Shown here piece by piece: positions 54,757 to 63,132 of a stretch of DNA of 64,000 nt (positions are counted from its first letter, which is position 1; each line of letters starts with the position of its first letter). The DNA lies in assembly GCF_028550395.1 (NCBI RefSeq), contig NZ_JAQQKW010000013.1, forward strand, positions 25,021 through 89,020, given 5' to 3'. The position numbers were made by a program, and so were the translations under genes. This stretch comes from Asticcacaulis currens (GTDB lineage: Bacteria; Pseudomonadota; Alphaproteobacteria; Caulobacterales; Caulobacteraceae). A model generated the notes under the pieces. The model was not told the DNA's origin. It did no database searches and saw only the letters and a list, made by a program, of their open reading frames with translations.

Positions 54757-55442
54757 CACAGGTGCGTCAGCCCCAAAAACGGCCTGGGGTCGGGGCAGAC
54801 CTGTGTCCACAGGTCGCGCTCGGAGCGTTTAAAGACGCCGGGAAAGTCGCCCGACCGCCCGCCGAGATCGAGAATGACCTGAAAATGCAGGTGCGGCGAC
54901 CAGCCGCCATTGACGCTGTCATCGCCCAGACGCGCCAGCCTGTCGCCCGCTTTGAACACCTTGCCAGCAAACAGACCGTCGAGACTATCGCGGCTGAGAT
55001 GCCCGTATAGGGTCCAGAAGGTCAGGCCGGGCCGTGGTTCATGTTGTACAATAACAGTCGGGCCGTAGTCCTTGATATTATTGTTATCCTGAAACGAATG
55101 CACTGACCCGGACAATGGCGCAAACACCTCTGTTCCCGCCGCAGCGAACAGGTCGATCCCCAGATGCAGGGTACGCCGTTCGCCGCCGTCTCCGGCAAAG
55201 ACGTCGCTGTCGTAAATCCCGCGATCCTCGTCATAGCCCCCGATGCGCAGCGGTTCACCCGCCGCCACGGCCCAGCCGCGCGGCATATCGCTCTCCCAGC
55301 CTTCGGCCCTCAGCCCTTCGGCATCGAGGCGGATGGAACGGGCGGTTTCAAGCCCCGCCATAATCCCGGCACTGGGTTCGGGGCGCTCAGCCAGCCACAG
55401 ATGATAGGCGGCCAGCCGTTCGGAAGCAGTCACAGACATCAT
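54756..55442 (-). CDS. M23-family metallopeptidase domain protein without signal peptide
   Basis: A 228-residue LytM-like protein. The zinc ligands appear as LHLGIDLFA (HxxxD) and PHLHFQV (HxH), with GHLSRDSL carrying another conserved His. M23 enzymes cut peptidoglycan cross-bridges, but no signal peptide or membrane segment is seen, so location and substrate are unclear. In some relatives a similar domain is fused to an aminotransferase. Translationally coupled to the RluA-type gene. Confidence 0.8.
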   Translation of the reverse strand: MMSVTASERLAAYHLWLAERPEPSAGIMAGLETARSIRLDAEGLRAEGWESDMPRGWAVAAGEPLRIGGYDEDRGIYDSDVFAGDGGERRTLHLGIDLFAAAGTEVFAPLSGSVHSFQDNNNIKDYGPTVIVQHEPRPGLTFWTLYGHLSRDSLDGLFAGKVFKAGDRLARLGDDSVNGGWSPHLHFQVILDLGGRSGDFPGVFKRSERDLWTQVCPDPRPFLGLTHL

Positions 55443-55547
55443 GGCGGCACTTTAGCGATAATAGCTGCGCGACCCTACCCCTTTTTCATACTGACAGCGC
55501 CTGTCCATTCGCCGTAGATAGTCGCCGTACCCTTCAAGGAGACAGGC

Positions 55548-56345
55548 ATGAGCATCTATATCGGTATCGGCGGTTGGAACTTCGTGCCGTGGCGCGGCAC
55601 CTTCTATCCCGACGGCCTGTCGCAAAAGAAAGAGCTGGACTATGCCAGCCGCAAACTGACCTCCATCGAGATCAATTCGACCTATTACGGCGCGCAGAAG
55701 CCGGAAACCTTCGCCAAATGGCGCGACGAGACGCCGGAGGGATTCATTTTTTGCGTCAAGGGCTCGCGCTACACCACCAATCGCCGCGTGCTGGCCGAAG
55801 CCGGCGAGTCGATTGAAAAATTCATCACCTCCGGCGTCACCGAACTGAAGGACAAGCTGGGGCCGATCAACTGGCAGTTCATGGCCACCAAAAAGTTCGA
55901 CGCTGAGGATTTCGAGGCCTTTCTGAAACTTCTGCCCGATTCCTACGACGGGGTAAGCCTGCGCCACGCGGTTGAGGTGCGCAGCCCGACCTTTCAGACG
56001 CCGGAATTTATCAACATGGCGCGCCACTACAAGGTCGCCGTGGTCAATGCCTTTGACGAAGACTTCCCGCAGATCGGCGATCAGACGGCAGACTTCGCCT
56101 ATCTGCGCCTGCTGGGCACCGAGGAAAACGAGCCGATCGGCTATGCGCAAGCCGCGCTCGATGAATGGTCCGGGCGGCTGAAGGCCATCGAAACAGGTAC
56201 AGTACCAGAGGATATTGCCTGCGTCGGCGAAAGAAACCGTCACGAAAACGGCGCTAAAAGGCGCGACGTCTTCGCCTATGTCATCAGCGGGGACAAGGTG
56301 AAGAACCCGCACGCCGCCATGGCCCTGATCGAGAGAGTGAAATGA
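55548..56345 (+). CDS. DUF72 family protein (YecE-like)
   Basis: A 265-residue TIM-barrel DUF72 protein. Typical features are IGIGGWNFVPWRGTFYPDGL at the N-terminus, YASRKLTSIEINSTYYGAQ, CVKGSRYTTNRRVL and, near the end, AYLRLLGTEE. The biochemical role of the family is unknown. Its ATGA junction overlaps the start of the downstream HD-domain gene by 4 bases. Confidence 0.92.
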   Translation: MSIYIGIGGWNFVPWRGTFYPDGLSQKKELDYASRKLTSIEINSTYYGAQKPETFAKWRDETPEGFIFCVKGSRYTTNRRVLAEAGESIEKFITSGVTELKDKLGPINWQFMATKKFDAEDFEAFLKLLPDSYDGVSLRHAVEVRSPTFQTPEFINMARHYKVAVVNAFDEDFPQIGDQTADFAYLRLLGTEENEPIGYAQAALDEWSGRLKAIETGTVPEDIACVGERNRHENGAKRRDVFAYVISGDKVKNPHAAMALIERVK

Positions 56346-57436
56346 AGCGCATCGCCCTGAGCCTCGTCCTTTTGAGCACCACACCGGTCCTGGCCGCCGA
56401 ACCCCACGTGGCCGAGCGCGCACGCAAGGATTACAAGAGCTTGCAGCAAACCGCTCAGGAACTGACCGATCCACAGATCCGCGCGGCAACCGTTGACGCC
56501 TTGTCGCCAAACACATGCCTGCGCCATCGCGCCGGGCTGACCGCCGAAGGCAAGGCAGTCATTGTCACGCGACTGGCGGCGCGCGGCTTCGTCGCCGATA
56601 CCGGCCCGCAGACCACCGCAGGGGTCTTCCCGCCGGTCACTGCCGAGGGCAGCGCGTGTCCCACCCTCGCTCAGCCGTTTGTGGCGGCGCCCGGCGGCCC
56701 CCTCCATTCGCACCACGGCTGGCCCGGCGGCTTACCGGAGCACGAACGCTTCAATCAGCGCTCCGGCGCGGCCCTGTCGGCGCTCTACAGCGAAAGCGCG
56801 GGCCTGCCGGTTGACGCCAGCCTCGTCTCGGCCGCCGCCCTGTGGCACGACTGGGCCAAGGCGCTGGTCTTCCAGTGGCAGGCCGACGGCACCACCCTGC
56901 CCGAACTGCGCATCGGCGGGGCCAATGGCACGGGCGCGCACCACGTGCTCGGCCTGTCTGAGAGCATGGCGCGCAAGCTGTCGCCGCGTCTGGTGATCAC
57001 GCAGGCCTGCGCCCACACGGCACCGGTCGGTGACGGCGCGGCAAAGGTCGCCACCTGGCTGGAAGCTGCCGCCATCATCGCCCGCGTCGATCCGGTCAAG
57101 GCCGGGTATCTGCGAGAAGGCCCGAACGGTCTGGAGATCAACTGGAGCAACGGGGCGAGCGGCGAAACCGGCGTCTGGCGTGAATGCTTCATCCATAACG
57201 AATCCGACGCCGGCTATATCCATTCCGGCGCCGCCGAAAAGACCGCCGACACCGTGCTGGAAAGGCTGGCCCCACGCTTTGGCTATGACCCCAAGGTCAG
57301 CGGCTATCTGATGAAATTCCGCCACGTCGTGCTGGCCGAACTGGGGGCCGACCGCATTCAGGCCTTCGTCAGCGCGGGCGACGAAGCGGCGCTGGTGAAA
57401 GCGATCGAAGCGCTTAAGACTAAGGGCTTGCTGTAA
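56342..57436 (+). CDS. Exported HD-domain phosphohydrolase-like protein (YhaM-type motif)
   Basis: A 364-residue protein with a signal peptide (RIALSLVLLSTTPVLAA) followed by a helical region. The HD core shows HSHHGWPGGLPEH (residues 122-134) and ALWHDWAKALVF (H169-D170), then GAHHVLGL (H200, H201). The HHxxxGGLxEH pattern is that of YhaM-type 3'-5' exoribonuclease HD domains, which are cytoplasmic; export is unexpected. Substrate unknown. Start overlaps the DUF72 stop. Confidence 0.8.
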   Translation: MKRIALSLVLLSTTPVLAAEPHVAERARKDYKSLQQTAQELTDPQIRAATVDALSPNTCLRHRAGLTAEGKAVIVTRLAARGFVADTGPQTTAGVFPPVTAEGSACPTLAQPFVAAPGGPLHSHHGWPGGLPEHERFNQRSGAALSALYSESAGLPVDASLVSAAALWHDWAKALVFQWQADGTTLPELRIGGANGTGAHHVLGLSESMARKLSPRLVITQACAHTAPVGDGAAKVATWLEAAAIIARVDPVKAGYLREGPNGLEINWSNGASGETGVWRECFIHNESDAGYIHSGAAEKTADTVLERLAPRFGYDPKVSGYLMKFRHVVLAELGADRIQAFVSAGDEAALVKAIEALKTKGLL

Positions 57437-57439
57437 ATA

Positions 57440-57574
57440 CCTCCTCCCCTGTAGAGAAGCGTACGGGGGAGGTGGCAGCGAATAAAAGGAGCTGACGGAG
57501 GGGGCCAAAACGACGGCTATGCCCCCTCTGCCTCGACAGGCTCGGCACTTCCCCTGCTAACGCAGGGGGAGGAT
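57440..57574. repeat. Intergenic palindromic element, copy C
   Basis: A 135-bp element with imperfect ends CCTCCTCCCCTG and CAGGGGGAGGA, containing the shared module GGGGGAGGTGGC...GACGGAGGGGG and further hairpins. It fills the gap between two convergent genes and ends 7 bases before the S9 peptidase stop. It is shorter and more diverged than copies A and B. Confidence 0.75.
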
Positions 57575-57580
57575 GTTTCT

Positions 57581-59506
57581 TTACTCCCCCAGCAGCGTCT
57601 TCTGCCAGAACATCAGGCTGGTCCAGAACTGATAGTCCTGATTGGCCTTTTTGGCGAAGCCATGCCCTTCGTCCATGCCGACCAGATGCCAGGCCAGACC
57701 GCCGCGGGCGCGCACGGCTTCGACGATCTGATCGGCTTCCGACTTGGGTACACGCGGATCATTAGCCCCGGTGACCACCATCAGCGGCACCCGCAGCTCG
57801 CTGACCCGCGTCATGGGCGAAATCTCCAGCAGCTTGGCCTTCTGCTTCGGGTCACGCTCATCGCCATATTCGACACGGCGCAGATCACGGCGATAGCTTT
57901 GGGTATTTTCAAGGAAGGTCACGAAATTGGAAATGGCCACCACGCAATTGGCGCCTTTCAGACGCGCGCCATAACGGATCCCCACAGCATAACACATATA
58001 GCCACCGTAAGAGCCGCCCGTGACCGCAAACTTCGCGGCGTCGAGGCCGGCATCCTTTTCCAGCACATCGAGGAAGGCCCCGATATCCTTCACCGAATCC
58101 TCGCGCTTGAACGGCCCGTTATCGAGCGAGACGAAGCGCTTGCCAAAGCCGGTCGAGCCGCGCACGTTCGGATAGAAGATGGCGATGCCCAGTTCATTGA
58201 GCAGGTAGTTGTTGCGCCCGAGGAAACCGGTCGTCGATTGCCCTTCGGGGCCGCCGTGAATGTTAACAATCAGCGGCCGCTTGCCGGGGAATTTTTGGGG
58301 GTCCGGGCGATAGAGGAAGCCCGACACCTTTTCCTTGTCGAACGAGGTGACCTCGACAAATTCCGGCTCAACATTGACATTGGGGTCAAGCCCGCCCGTC
58401 TCCGACTGCGTCCAGCGCTTCACCGCCATGGTTTTGGGGTCGATCGAATAGGCGTCCGATGCCGCCTTGGCCGAAGCGACCGTGACGCCAATCTCTCCCC
58501 AGGGCGCGATGGCAAAACCGCCCACCGTGCCCTGCGGCAAGGCAGTGACCGGCGTGGATGTGCCCGTCTTCGGGTCCAGCAGTTTCAGGCGCGAGACCCC
58601 GGCCTCATTGACCGAATAGGCGATAAAGCTGCCGTCTTCGGCGATCTCGAAACTTTCGACATCCCATTTGGGCTCAGGCGATCTGGGCGTGAACTTGCCC
58701 GTCTTTATATCCAGAGTCCCCAGCCGCTTGAAGTCAGAGCCGCTATCCGATGTGACCCACAGAGTACCATCGGGCGCGAACTGCGCGCCGCTCCAGGCAA
58801 TGTCCGTCTTCTGGTCGCCGATAGGCGTCATCTGACGCGTTTGCAGGTCTAACAGGAAGAGGTTGGACTTGGTGACCGAGATATATTGCGCGACCACCGC
58901 CGTTTTTTTGTCCGGTGCAAAGTCCGCGAAGCCCCAGCCGCCGCCACTGACCTGCGCCACCATACGGTCGGTCTTCGGATCGCGCGGGTTCATCACATAA
59001 AGGTCGGTATCGGCACCGTTGCGGCGGGTCGAACTATAGGCGATCAGCTCACCATCCTTGGAAAAGCCCTGAAACGTGTTGCGGCTCTTGCCGTCGGTCA
59101 GCAGGGTCAGCCGGCCGTCCTTGAGCGTATAGAGCTGAAAAAACTCATTGCCGCCCGTGTCCTTGGACACCAGCAGCACGTCACCCTTGGGCGAGAGGGT
59201 GCCGCCGACCGGCTCGGCCTCAAACGAGATCTGGGTGCGCGCCCCCATCGGCATCTTTACGCTATGCAGTTGCGCCGTATTACCGAAACGCGTCGAAATC
59301 AGCATCGAGCGATCGGTCGGGTCCCAGCCGCGGAAGCTGGCCGTGCGAAACTCCATATAAGGCCGTGTGGCCGCGACAATGCTGTCCGGGACGGCCGGAA
59401 TACCATCGGCGATCAGATTGGCCGGCTTTTCGGCATCCGCCACAGCCATCATCGGCATGAGCGACACACCGGCAGCCAGAGCCACGGTCAACAGGGATTT
59501 ACGCAT
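57581..59506 (-). CDS. Exported S9-family peptidase (acylaminoacyl/dipeptidyl peptidase-like)
   Basis: A 641-residue secreted serine peptidase. The signal peptide is LLTVALAAGVSLMPMMAVA. A beta-propeller (about residues 40-370) contains repeated W-S/P-D-G units (FAPDGTLWVTSDSGS). The alpha/beta-hydrolase domain has the nucleophile in VTGGSYGGYM (Ser near residue 499), catalytic Asp in VTGANDPRVP and His in GMDEGHGF. It probably degrades peptides in the periplasm. Unrelated in detail to oligopeptidase B at 15918. Confidence 0.9.
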   Translation of the reverse strand: MRKSLLTVALAAGVSLMPMMAVADAEKPANLIADGIPAVPDSIVAATRPYMEFRTASFRGWDPTDRSMLISTRFGNTAQLHSVKMPMGARTQISFEAEPVGGTLSPKGDVLLVSKDTGGNEFFQLYTLKDGRLTLLTDGKSRNTFQGFSKDGELIAYSSTRRNGADTDLYVMNPRDPKTDRMVAQVSGGGWGFADFAPDKKTAVVAQYISVTKSNLFLLDLQTRQMTPIGDQKTDIAWSGAQFAPDGTLWVTSDSGSDFKRLGTLDIKTGKFTPRSPEPKWDVESFEIAEDGSFIAYSVNEAGVSRLKLLDPKTGTSTPVTALPQGTVGGFAIAPWGEIGVTVASAKAASDAYSIDPKTMAVKRWTQSETGGLDPNVNVEPEFVEVTSFDKEKVSGFLYRPDPQKFPGKRPLIVNIHGGPEGQSTTGFLGRNNYLLNELGIAIFYPNVRGSTGFGKRFVSLDNGPFKREDSVKDIGAFLDVLEKDAGLDAAKFAVTGGSYGGYMCYAVGIRYGARLKGANCVVAISNFVTFLENTQSYRRDLRRVEYGDERDPKQKAKLLEISPMTRVSELRVPLMVVTGANDPRVPKSEADQIVEAVRARGGLAWHLVGMDEGHGFAKKANQDYQFWTSLMFWQKTLLGE

Positions 59507-59968
59507 GAAAAGAGCCTCCCACCTGAGAATGAGGACTGACTAAATCACAGTCCGGACGCATCTGAAACGGTTTTATCGGCAACCATCGCCCTGCAATCGT
59601 TACCACCTCAGGCTTCGGGGCATGGGGCACGGCGCTTTTTTTTCCAAAACGCGTTAAGACTCGAATTTACCGCCACCTTATCCGTGTTAACACATGCCGG
59701 ATGTCATCCTTACCGGTCCGTCGTGTAGTCCTGTTATCCGGACGTTTGACCGTACACGGCACAATAAAGCGTCCTGATCGCCGAAAAGCGACCGGTTTAT
59801 GGCCACTATTGCGCCGAATTACAGGCGCAGGGTCGCCCTGAAAACCCGATGGCCGAATGCCATGTCCTACTCATGATGGTCAGGGCTTGCGGACGGCTGA
59901 TAAACAGACGCTGACGGCCTTCTTCAAAAACGCAGACAGTGTATCGTTTTTCACAAGGGGAGAGGTTC
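59507..59968. other. Intergenic region upstream of the DUF4142-like gene
   Basis: A 462-base region without a credible gene. It contains a small hairpin (TGCGCC / GGCGCA, 59810-59829) and a T-run near 59635-59642 preceded by GC-rich sequence. I see no tRNA-like structure or copy of the repeats. Confidence 0.4.
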
Positions 59969-60511
59969 ATGACCCCGCAACTGATGCCTGCCCGCCGCCC
60001 GTCCCACGCCCTTCCCCGCCTGAGCGCGGTCCGCCGGAGCCTGTCCGATGCGCCCGCACCCGATGTCGCGGATATCTTCGTCGGACTTGTGTCCCGCCTG
60101 AACGCCGTGGCGATCCAGGTGCATCGCACCGCCACCCTGCGCTCGGACTGCACCGACATACGCACCTATGCCCGGCACATGGGCGAAAGCCATGTGTGGC
60201 TGAATGAGGCCTTGCTGACGGCGCTGGAAAAGGCCGGATCGTCGCTGACGCCCGACTATGTGCCCTCGCCGGAGCAACAGCGCGATATCGACGCCCTGCA
60301 ACTGAGTGAGACGGCGCGCTTCGATATCGACTATATCCGGTTCCAGAACCGGCTTTATCTCGACATGCTGAGCCTGTGCGAACGCTTCCTGCGCACGCGG
60401 CCCTCCATGGCCAATCTCAGCATCTATGCCCTGACCCTGTGCGACTATCTGCGTCATCACCTGACCCAGTTTGCCCCGACCTTGTCCCCGAAACAGGCCT
60501 CAGCCGCCTAA
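59969..60511 (+). CDS. DUF4142-like helical protein lacking a signal peptide
   Basis: A 180-residue protein. After about 35 Pro/Arg-rich residues it forms a four-helix pattern matching the ferritin-like DUF4142 layout (YARHMGESHVWLNEALLTAL, TARFDIDYIRFQNRLYLDML, LRHHLTQF). DUF4142 proteins usually have a signal peptide; none is seen. The ATG at 59969 has AGGGGAGAGG upstream. The family resemblance is weak. Confidence 0.65.
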   Translation: MTPQLMPARRPSHALPRLSAVRRSLSDAPAPDVADIFVGLVSRLNAVAIQVHRTATLRSDCTDIRTYARHMGESHVWLNEALLTALEKAGSSLTPDYVPSPEQQRDIDALQLSETARFDIDYIRFQNRLYLDMLSLCERFLRTRPSMANLSIYALTLCDYLRHHLTQFAPTLSPKQASAA

Positions 60512-60556
60512 AAAACGCACCTCAACGGTCTGTGATCAAAGCGCATTTTCGTTTGC

Positions 60557-60577
60557 ATAGGCGATGGGATCGCCTAT
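60557..60577. promoter_or_regulatory. Palindrome before the glutathione peroxidase gene
   Basis: ATAGGCGAT (60557-60565) and ATCGCCTAT (60569-60577) form perfect 9-bp arms around GGG, 24 bases before the ATG at 60602. It may be a repressor/activator operator at the start site or an untranslated-leader hairpin. Confidence 0.6.
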
Positions 60578-60601
60578 CCTTCCTGTTCTATGGAGGGCCT
60601 G

Positions 60602-61144
60602 ATGGGCGAACTTTATGATGTGCCGCTGAAGCGGATTGACGGTAGCGAAACCTCGCTGAACGCTTATGCGGGAAAGGTGCTGTTGATCGTCAATGTGGCG
60701 TCGAAATGTGGCCTGACCCCGCAATATGAGGCGCTGGAAGCCCTCTATCGCGCCAGACACGCTGACGGTCTGGAAATCCTCGGCTTCCCGGCCAACAATT
60801 TCATGGGGCAGGAGCCCGGCACGGATCAGGAGATTGCCAGCTTCTGTCAGACGGCCTTCGACGTGTCCTTCCCGCTGTTCTCCAAGATCAGCGTGGCGGG
60901 CCCGGACAAGCATCCGCTGTACGACGCTCTGACCACGGCCTGGCCGGACGCCACCGGGTCCGAGCTGATGCGCGAAAAGTTTGCAGGCTATGGCTTTCCC
61001 CCGACTCCGCGCGGCGAAGTCCTGTGGAATTTCGAGAAATTCGTGATTGGCCGCAAAGGTGACGTCGTGGCGCGCTTCTCCCCTGACGTGGCCCCGGACG
61101 ATGTGCGCCTGATCGACGCCATCAACAAGGCGCTGGCGGCATAG
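60602..61144 (+). CDS. Glutathione peroxidase (Cys type, BtuE-like)
   Basis: A 180-residue thiol peroxidase. The peroxidatic Cys is in NVASKCGLTPQY, the catalytic Gln in MGQEPG, and Trp/Asn in WNFEKF, completing the tetrad. The usual FPCNQF is FPANNF, so the Cys at that position is absent. The sequence resembles E. coli BtuE. ATG 60602 is used, with GGAGGG upstream; the ATG at 60590 lies too close to the Shine-Dalgarno sequence. The stop codon lies in the terminator stem. Confidence 0.92.
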   Translation: MGELYDVPLKRIDGSETSLNAYAGKVLLIVNVASKCGLTPQYEALEALYRARHADGLEILGFPANNFMGQEPGTDQEIASFCQTAFDVSFPLFSKISVAGPDKHPLYDALTTAWPDATGSELMREKFAGYGFPPTPRGEVLWNFEKFVIGRKGDVVARFSPDVAPDDVRLIDAINKALAA

Positions 61145-61189
61145 AGCATTCGTCGGCTTAGTTGAGCTGCCGAATAGCTCTAAGTTTTT
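61142..61189 (+). terminator. Terminator overlapping the glutathione peroxidase stop codon
   Basis: Arms TAGAGC-ATTCG and CGAAT-AGCTCTA (61142-61152 and 61171-61182) pair with a small bulge and are followed by TTTTT at 61185-61189. The stop TAG (61142-61144) starts the stem. Confidence 0.72.
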
Positions 61190-61210
61190 GTGGGGTCGCG
61201 CGACGCTACC

Positions 61211-61582
61211 TCAAGCGAAGGCCCGCGCTGCCATCAGCAGGGTATGCAGTTGCGAACGGCTGAGACGACGCAGTTCGGGCAGCAGGCGCGGCTGAGCGAT
61301 ATGCACGATCTGCGCATCGCGGTACCACGGCAGGTCGATGAGTGCGTGGGCCGTTGATGAGACGGGCGGCAGCAGGTCCATAGGGTGCGCCCCCAACTGT
61401 TCGCAAATCCGGATCAGCATGGAGCAACTGACGCGGTTGGCAGCTTTTTCGTACTTTTGCAACTGCTGAAAGGTGACGCCCAAACCCGCCGCCAGATTTT
61501 CCTGAGTCAGGCCGCGCGCCTTGCGGATCAGGCGGATATTCTGCCCCACCACCACATCAACCGGATGTCCTGTCTCTCGCAT
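61211..61582 (-). CDS. XRE-family HTH regulator
   Basis: A 123-residue regulator with an N-terminal HTH_3 (about residues 12-67, GQNIRLIRKARGLTQENLAAGLGVTFQQLQKYEKAANRVS), the FQQxQKYE recognition helix common in small Caulobacter/rhizobial regulators, and a C-terminal helical part without a clear domain. The ATG at 61582 is favoured over 61621. Target unknown. It lies 76 bases downstream of another HTH gene on the same strand. Confidence 0.87.
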   Translation of the reverse strand: MRETGHPVDVVVGQNIRLIRKARGLTQENLAAGLGVTFQQLQKYEKAANRVSCSMLIRICEQLGAHPMDLLPPVSSTAHALIDLPWYRDAQIVHIAQPRLLPELRRLSRSQLHTLLMAARAFA

Positions 61583-61658
61583 TAGTGCTCCTCCCTCGCC
61601 TGAACAAGGGTGGCGATACACGCACAGATTGTCAATTCATTTTATGCGTTTGATGCTT

Positions 61659-62258
61659 TTATTCACTCTCACTACGCAACACGATGGGATAGACCCCCGC
61701 AATATCGGCCATGGACAGGGTTTCCGTTACCCAACGATGGGCGGACTCTTCGGCCACCAGCCGCTCCACCCAAAGCTCGGCGGCCTGGCGCAGGTAGAAG
61801 CGCGGTAGAGAACGCCCGTCACGCAGGCGCACAATGACCCCCTCCCCCGGTTTCGGCGGACGCTCCGTATCGCAGATGGCAAAGGCACCGGCGCGCACAT
61901 AGGGACTGAGCTCATTGGTGTCGATGCGTACCTGTTGCAGACCGGCGCGGTTAAACGCCGTCAGATCGACGCCAGCCGAGGCCGAAAGCCCCGGTCCCGT
62001 CGTGTCTTCGGTGGCATACGACATATCTGTCGCCAGCAGTTCCACCTCCGCCTCCAGATCGCGCAGCGTGAAGCCCAGCGCCCGCACGACTTTCGAGCGC
62101 ACGGCCAGACGATCGAGGAAGGCGCGACTTTCCCCGCTTTCGTAACGCGCCCAGGTCGGCTGAGACGTACCGGCGGCCTCGGCGGCCTTGTCCTGCGACA
62201 GACGTGCGCGCATCCGCAACTGTGCCAGAGCCTGCCCGTAGATAAGCGCCTTGTCCAA
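61659..62258 (-). CDS. XRE-type regulator with LexA/S24-like C-terminal domain lacking the catalytic Ser
   Basis: A 199-residue regulator. The HTH (about residues 7-60, LSQDKAAEAAGTSQPTWARYE) is followed by a domain resembling the S24 peptidase fold (ELSPYVRAGAFAICD, PPKPGEGVIVRLRDG). Where a self-cleaving repressor has G-D-S-M-x-P, this reads T-N-E-L-S-P, so cleavage is not expected. I start at a TTG at 62258 with AGGAGG six bases upstream; the reading frame begins at 62378 but lacks a good site. It is divergent from pirin. Confidence 0.78.
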   Translation of the reverse strand: MDKALIYGQALAQLRMRARLSQDKAAEAAGTSQPTWARYESGESRAFLDRLAVRSKVVRALGFTLRDLEAEVELLATDMSYATEDTTGPGLSASAGVDLTAFNRAGLQQVRIDTNELSPYVRAGAFAICDTERPPKPGEGVIVRLRDGRSLPRFYLRQAAELWVERLVAEESAHRWVTETLSMADIAGVYPIVLRSESE

Positions 62259-62327
62259 ATCTCGCCTCCTGCTTGCAGCATAGTGCCGCAAGCGAGCGCC
62301 GGACAACAGCCCTAATTCCACAGTCGA

Positions 62328-62376
62328 GTTGCTATTTTTGCAACGAAGCGTTTTTGATTGCTCCACTATTCGCAAC
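62328..62376. promoter_or_regulatory. Two TTGC...GCAA palindromes in the regulator-pirin intergenic region
   Basis: GTTGC-N7-GCAAC (62328-62344) and ATTGC-N10-GCAAC (62357-62376) lie in tandem between the divergent HTH gene and pirin. Their location fits operators for the adjacent regulator, but spacing differs between the two. Confidence 0.4.
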
Positions 62377-62433
62377 ACTGCATCCGTCTATATTGACGCT
62401 CAACAGCTACCCTTACTGCGAAAGGCCTAAGCC

Positions 62434-63132
62434 ATGATCCAGCATCGTCCCTTTGAGAAGCTCTATAACGCCAAGCACGGCTGGCTGAACGCCCGTCATC
62501 ATTTTTCGTTTGCCGACTATTACGACCCCAACAATATGGGCTGGGGGTCGATCCGCGTGTGGAATGACGACGAAATCGACTCGAAGTCGGGCTTTCCGCC
62601 GCACCCGCACGCCGACATGGAAATCATCACCTATGTGCGTGAAGGCGCCATCACCCACGAAGACAATCTGGGCAATCGCGGCCGCACCGAAGCCGGGGAT
62701 GTTCAGGTCATGTCGGCCGGAACCGGCATCCGCCACGCCGAATATAATGTCGAGGACGTGCTGACCAAGATCTTCCAGATCTGGGTCATCCCCGACAAGC
62801 GTGGACACGCCCCGCGCTGGGGGGCCAAGCCCTTCCCCAAGGGCGACCGGGCGGGCAGGTTCGTGGCGCTGGCGTCCGGTTTTGATGATGATGCCGAGGC
62901 GCTGAAGATCAACACGCCGGCCCGTCTTCTGGGGGCAACGCTCCTGAGCGGCCAGTCGGAAAGCTACGCGCCGCAAAAAGGTCGTCATGTTTACGTGGTC
63001 TTAGCCGCCGGACGTGTTAAGCTTAACGGACTGGAGCTGAACGCGCGCGACGGGGCGGCCATCATCGACGAAGATGAGCTGACCTTCGAAGCGCTCGAAG
63101 ACGCTGAAATTCTGCTTCTGGATGCCGCATAG
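62434..63132 (+). CDS. Pirin family protein
   Basis: A 232-residue bicupin pirin. The iron-site histidines are in FPPHPHADMEII (HxH) and ITHEDNLGNRG, with the HAEYN His/Glu following. Some bacterial pirins act as quercetinases or as regulators of pyruvate metabolism. It heads a three-gene run with two lipoprotein genes, its stop directly adjoining the next ATG. Confidence 0.93.
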   Translation: MIQHRPFEKLYNAKHGWLNARHHFSFADYYDPNNMGWGSIRVWNDDEIDSKSGFPPHPHADMEIITYVREGAITHEDNLGNRGRTEAGDVQVMSAGTGIRHAEYNVEDVLTKIFQIWVIPDKRGHAPRWGAKPFPKGDRAGRFVALASGFDDDAEALKINTPARLLGATLLSGQSESYAPQKGRHVYVVLAAGRVKLNGLELNARDGAAIIDEDELTFEALEDAEILLLDAA

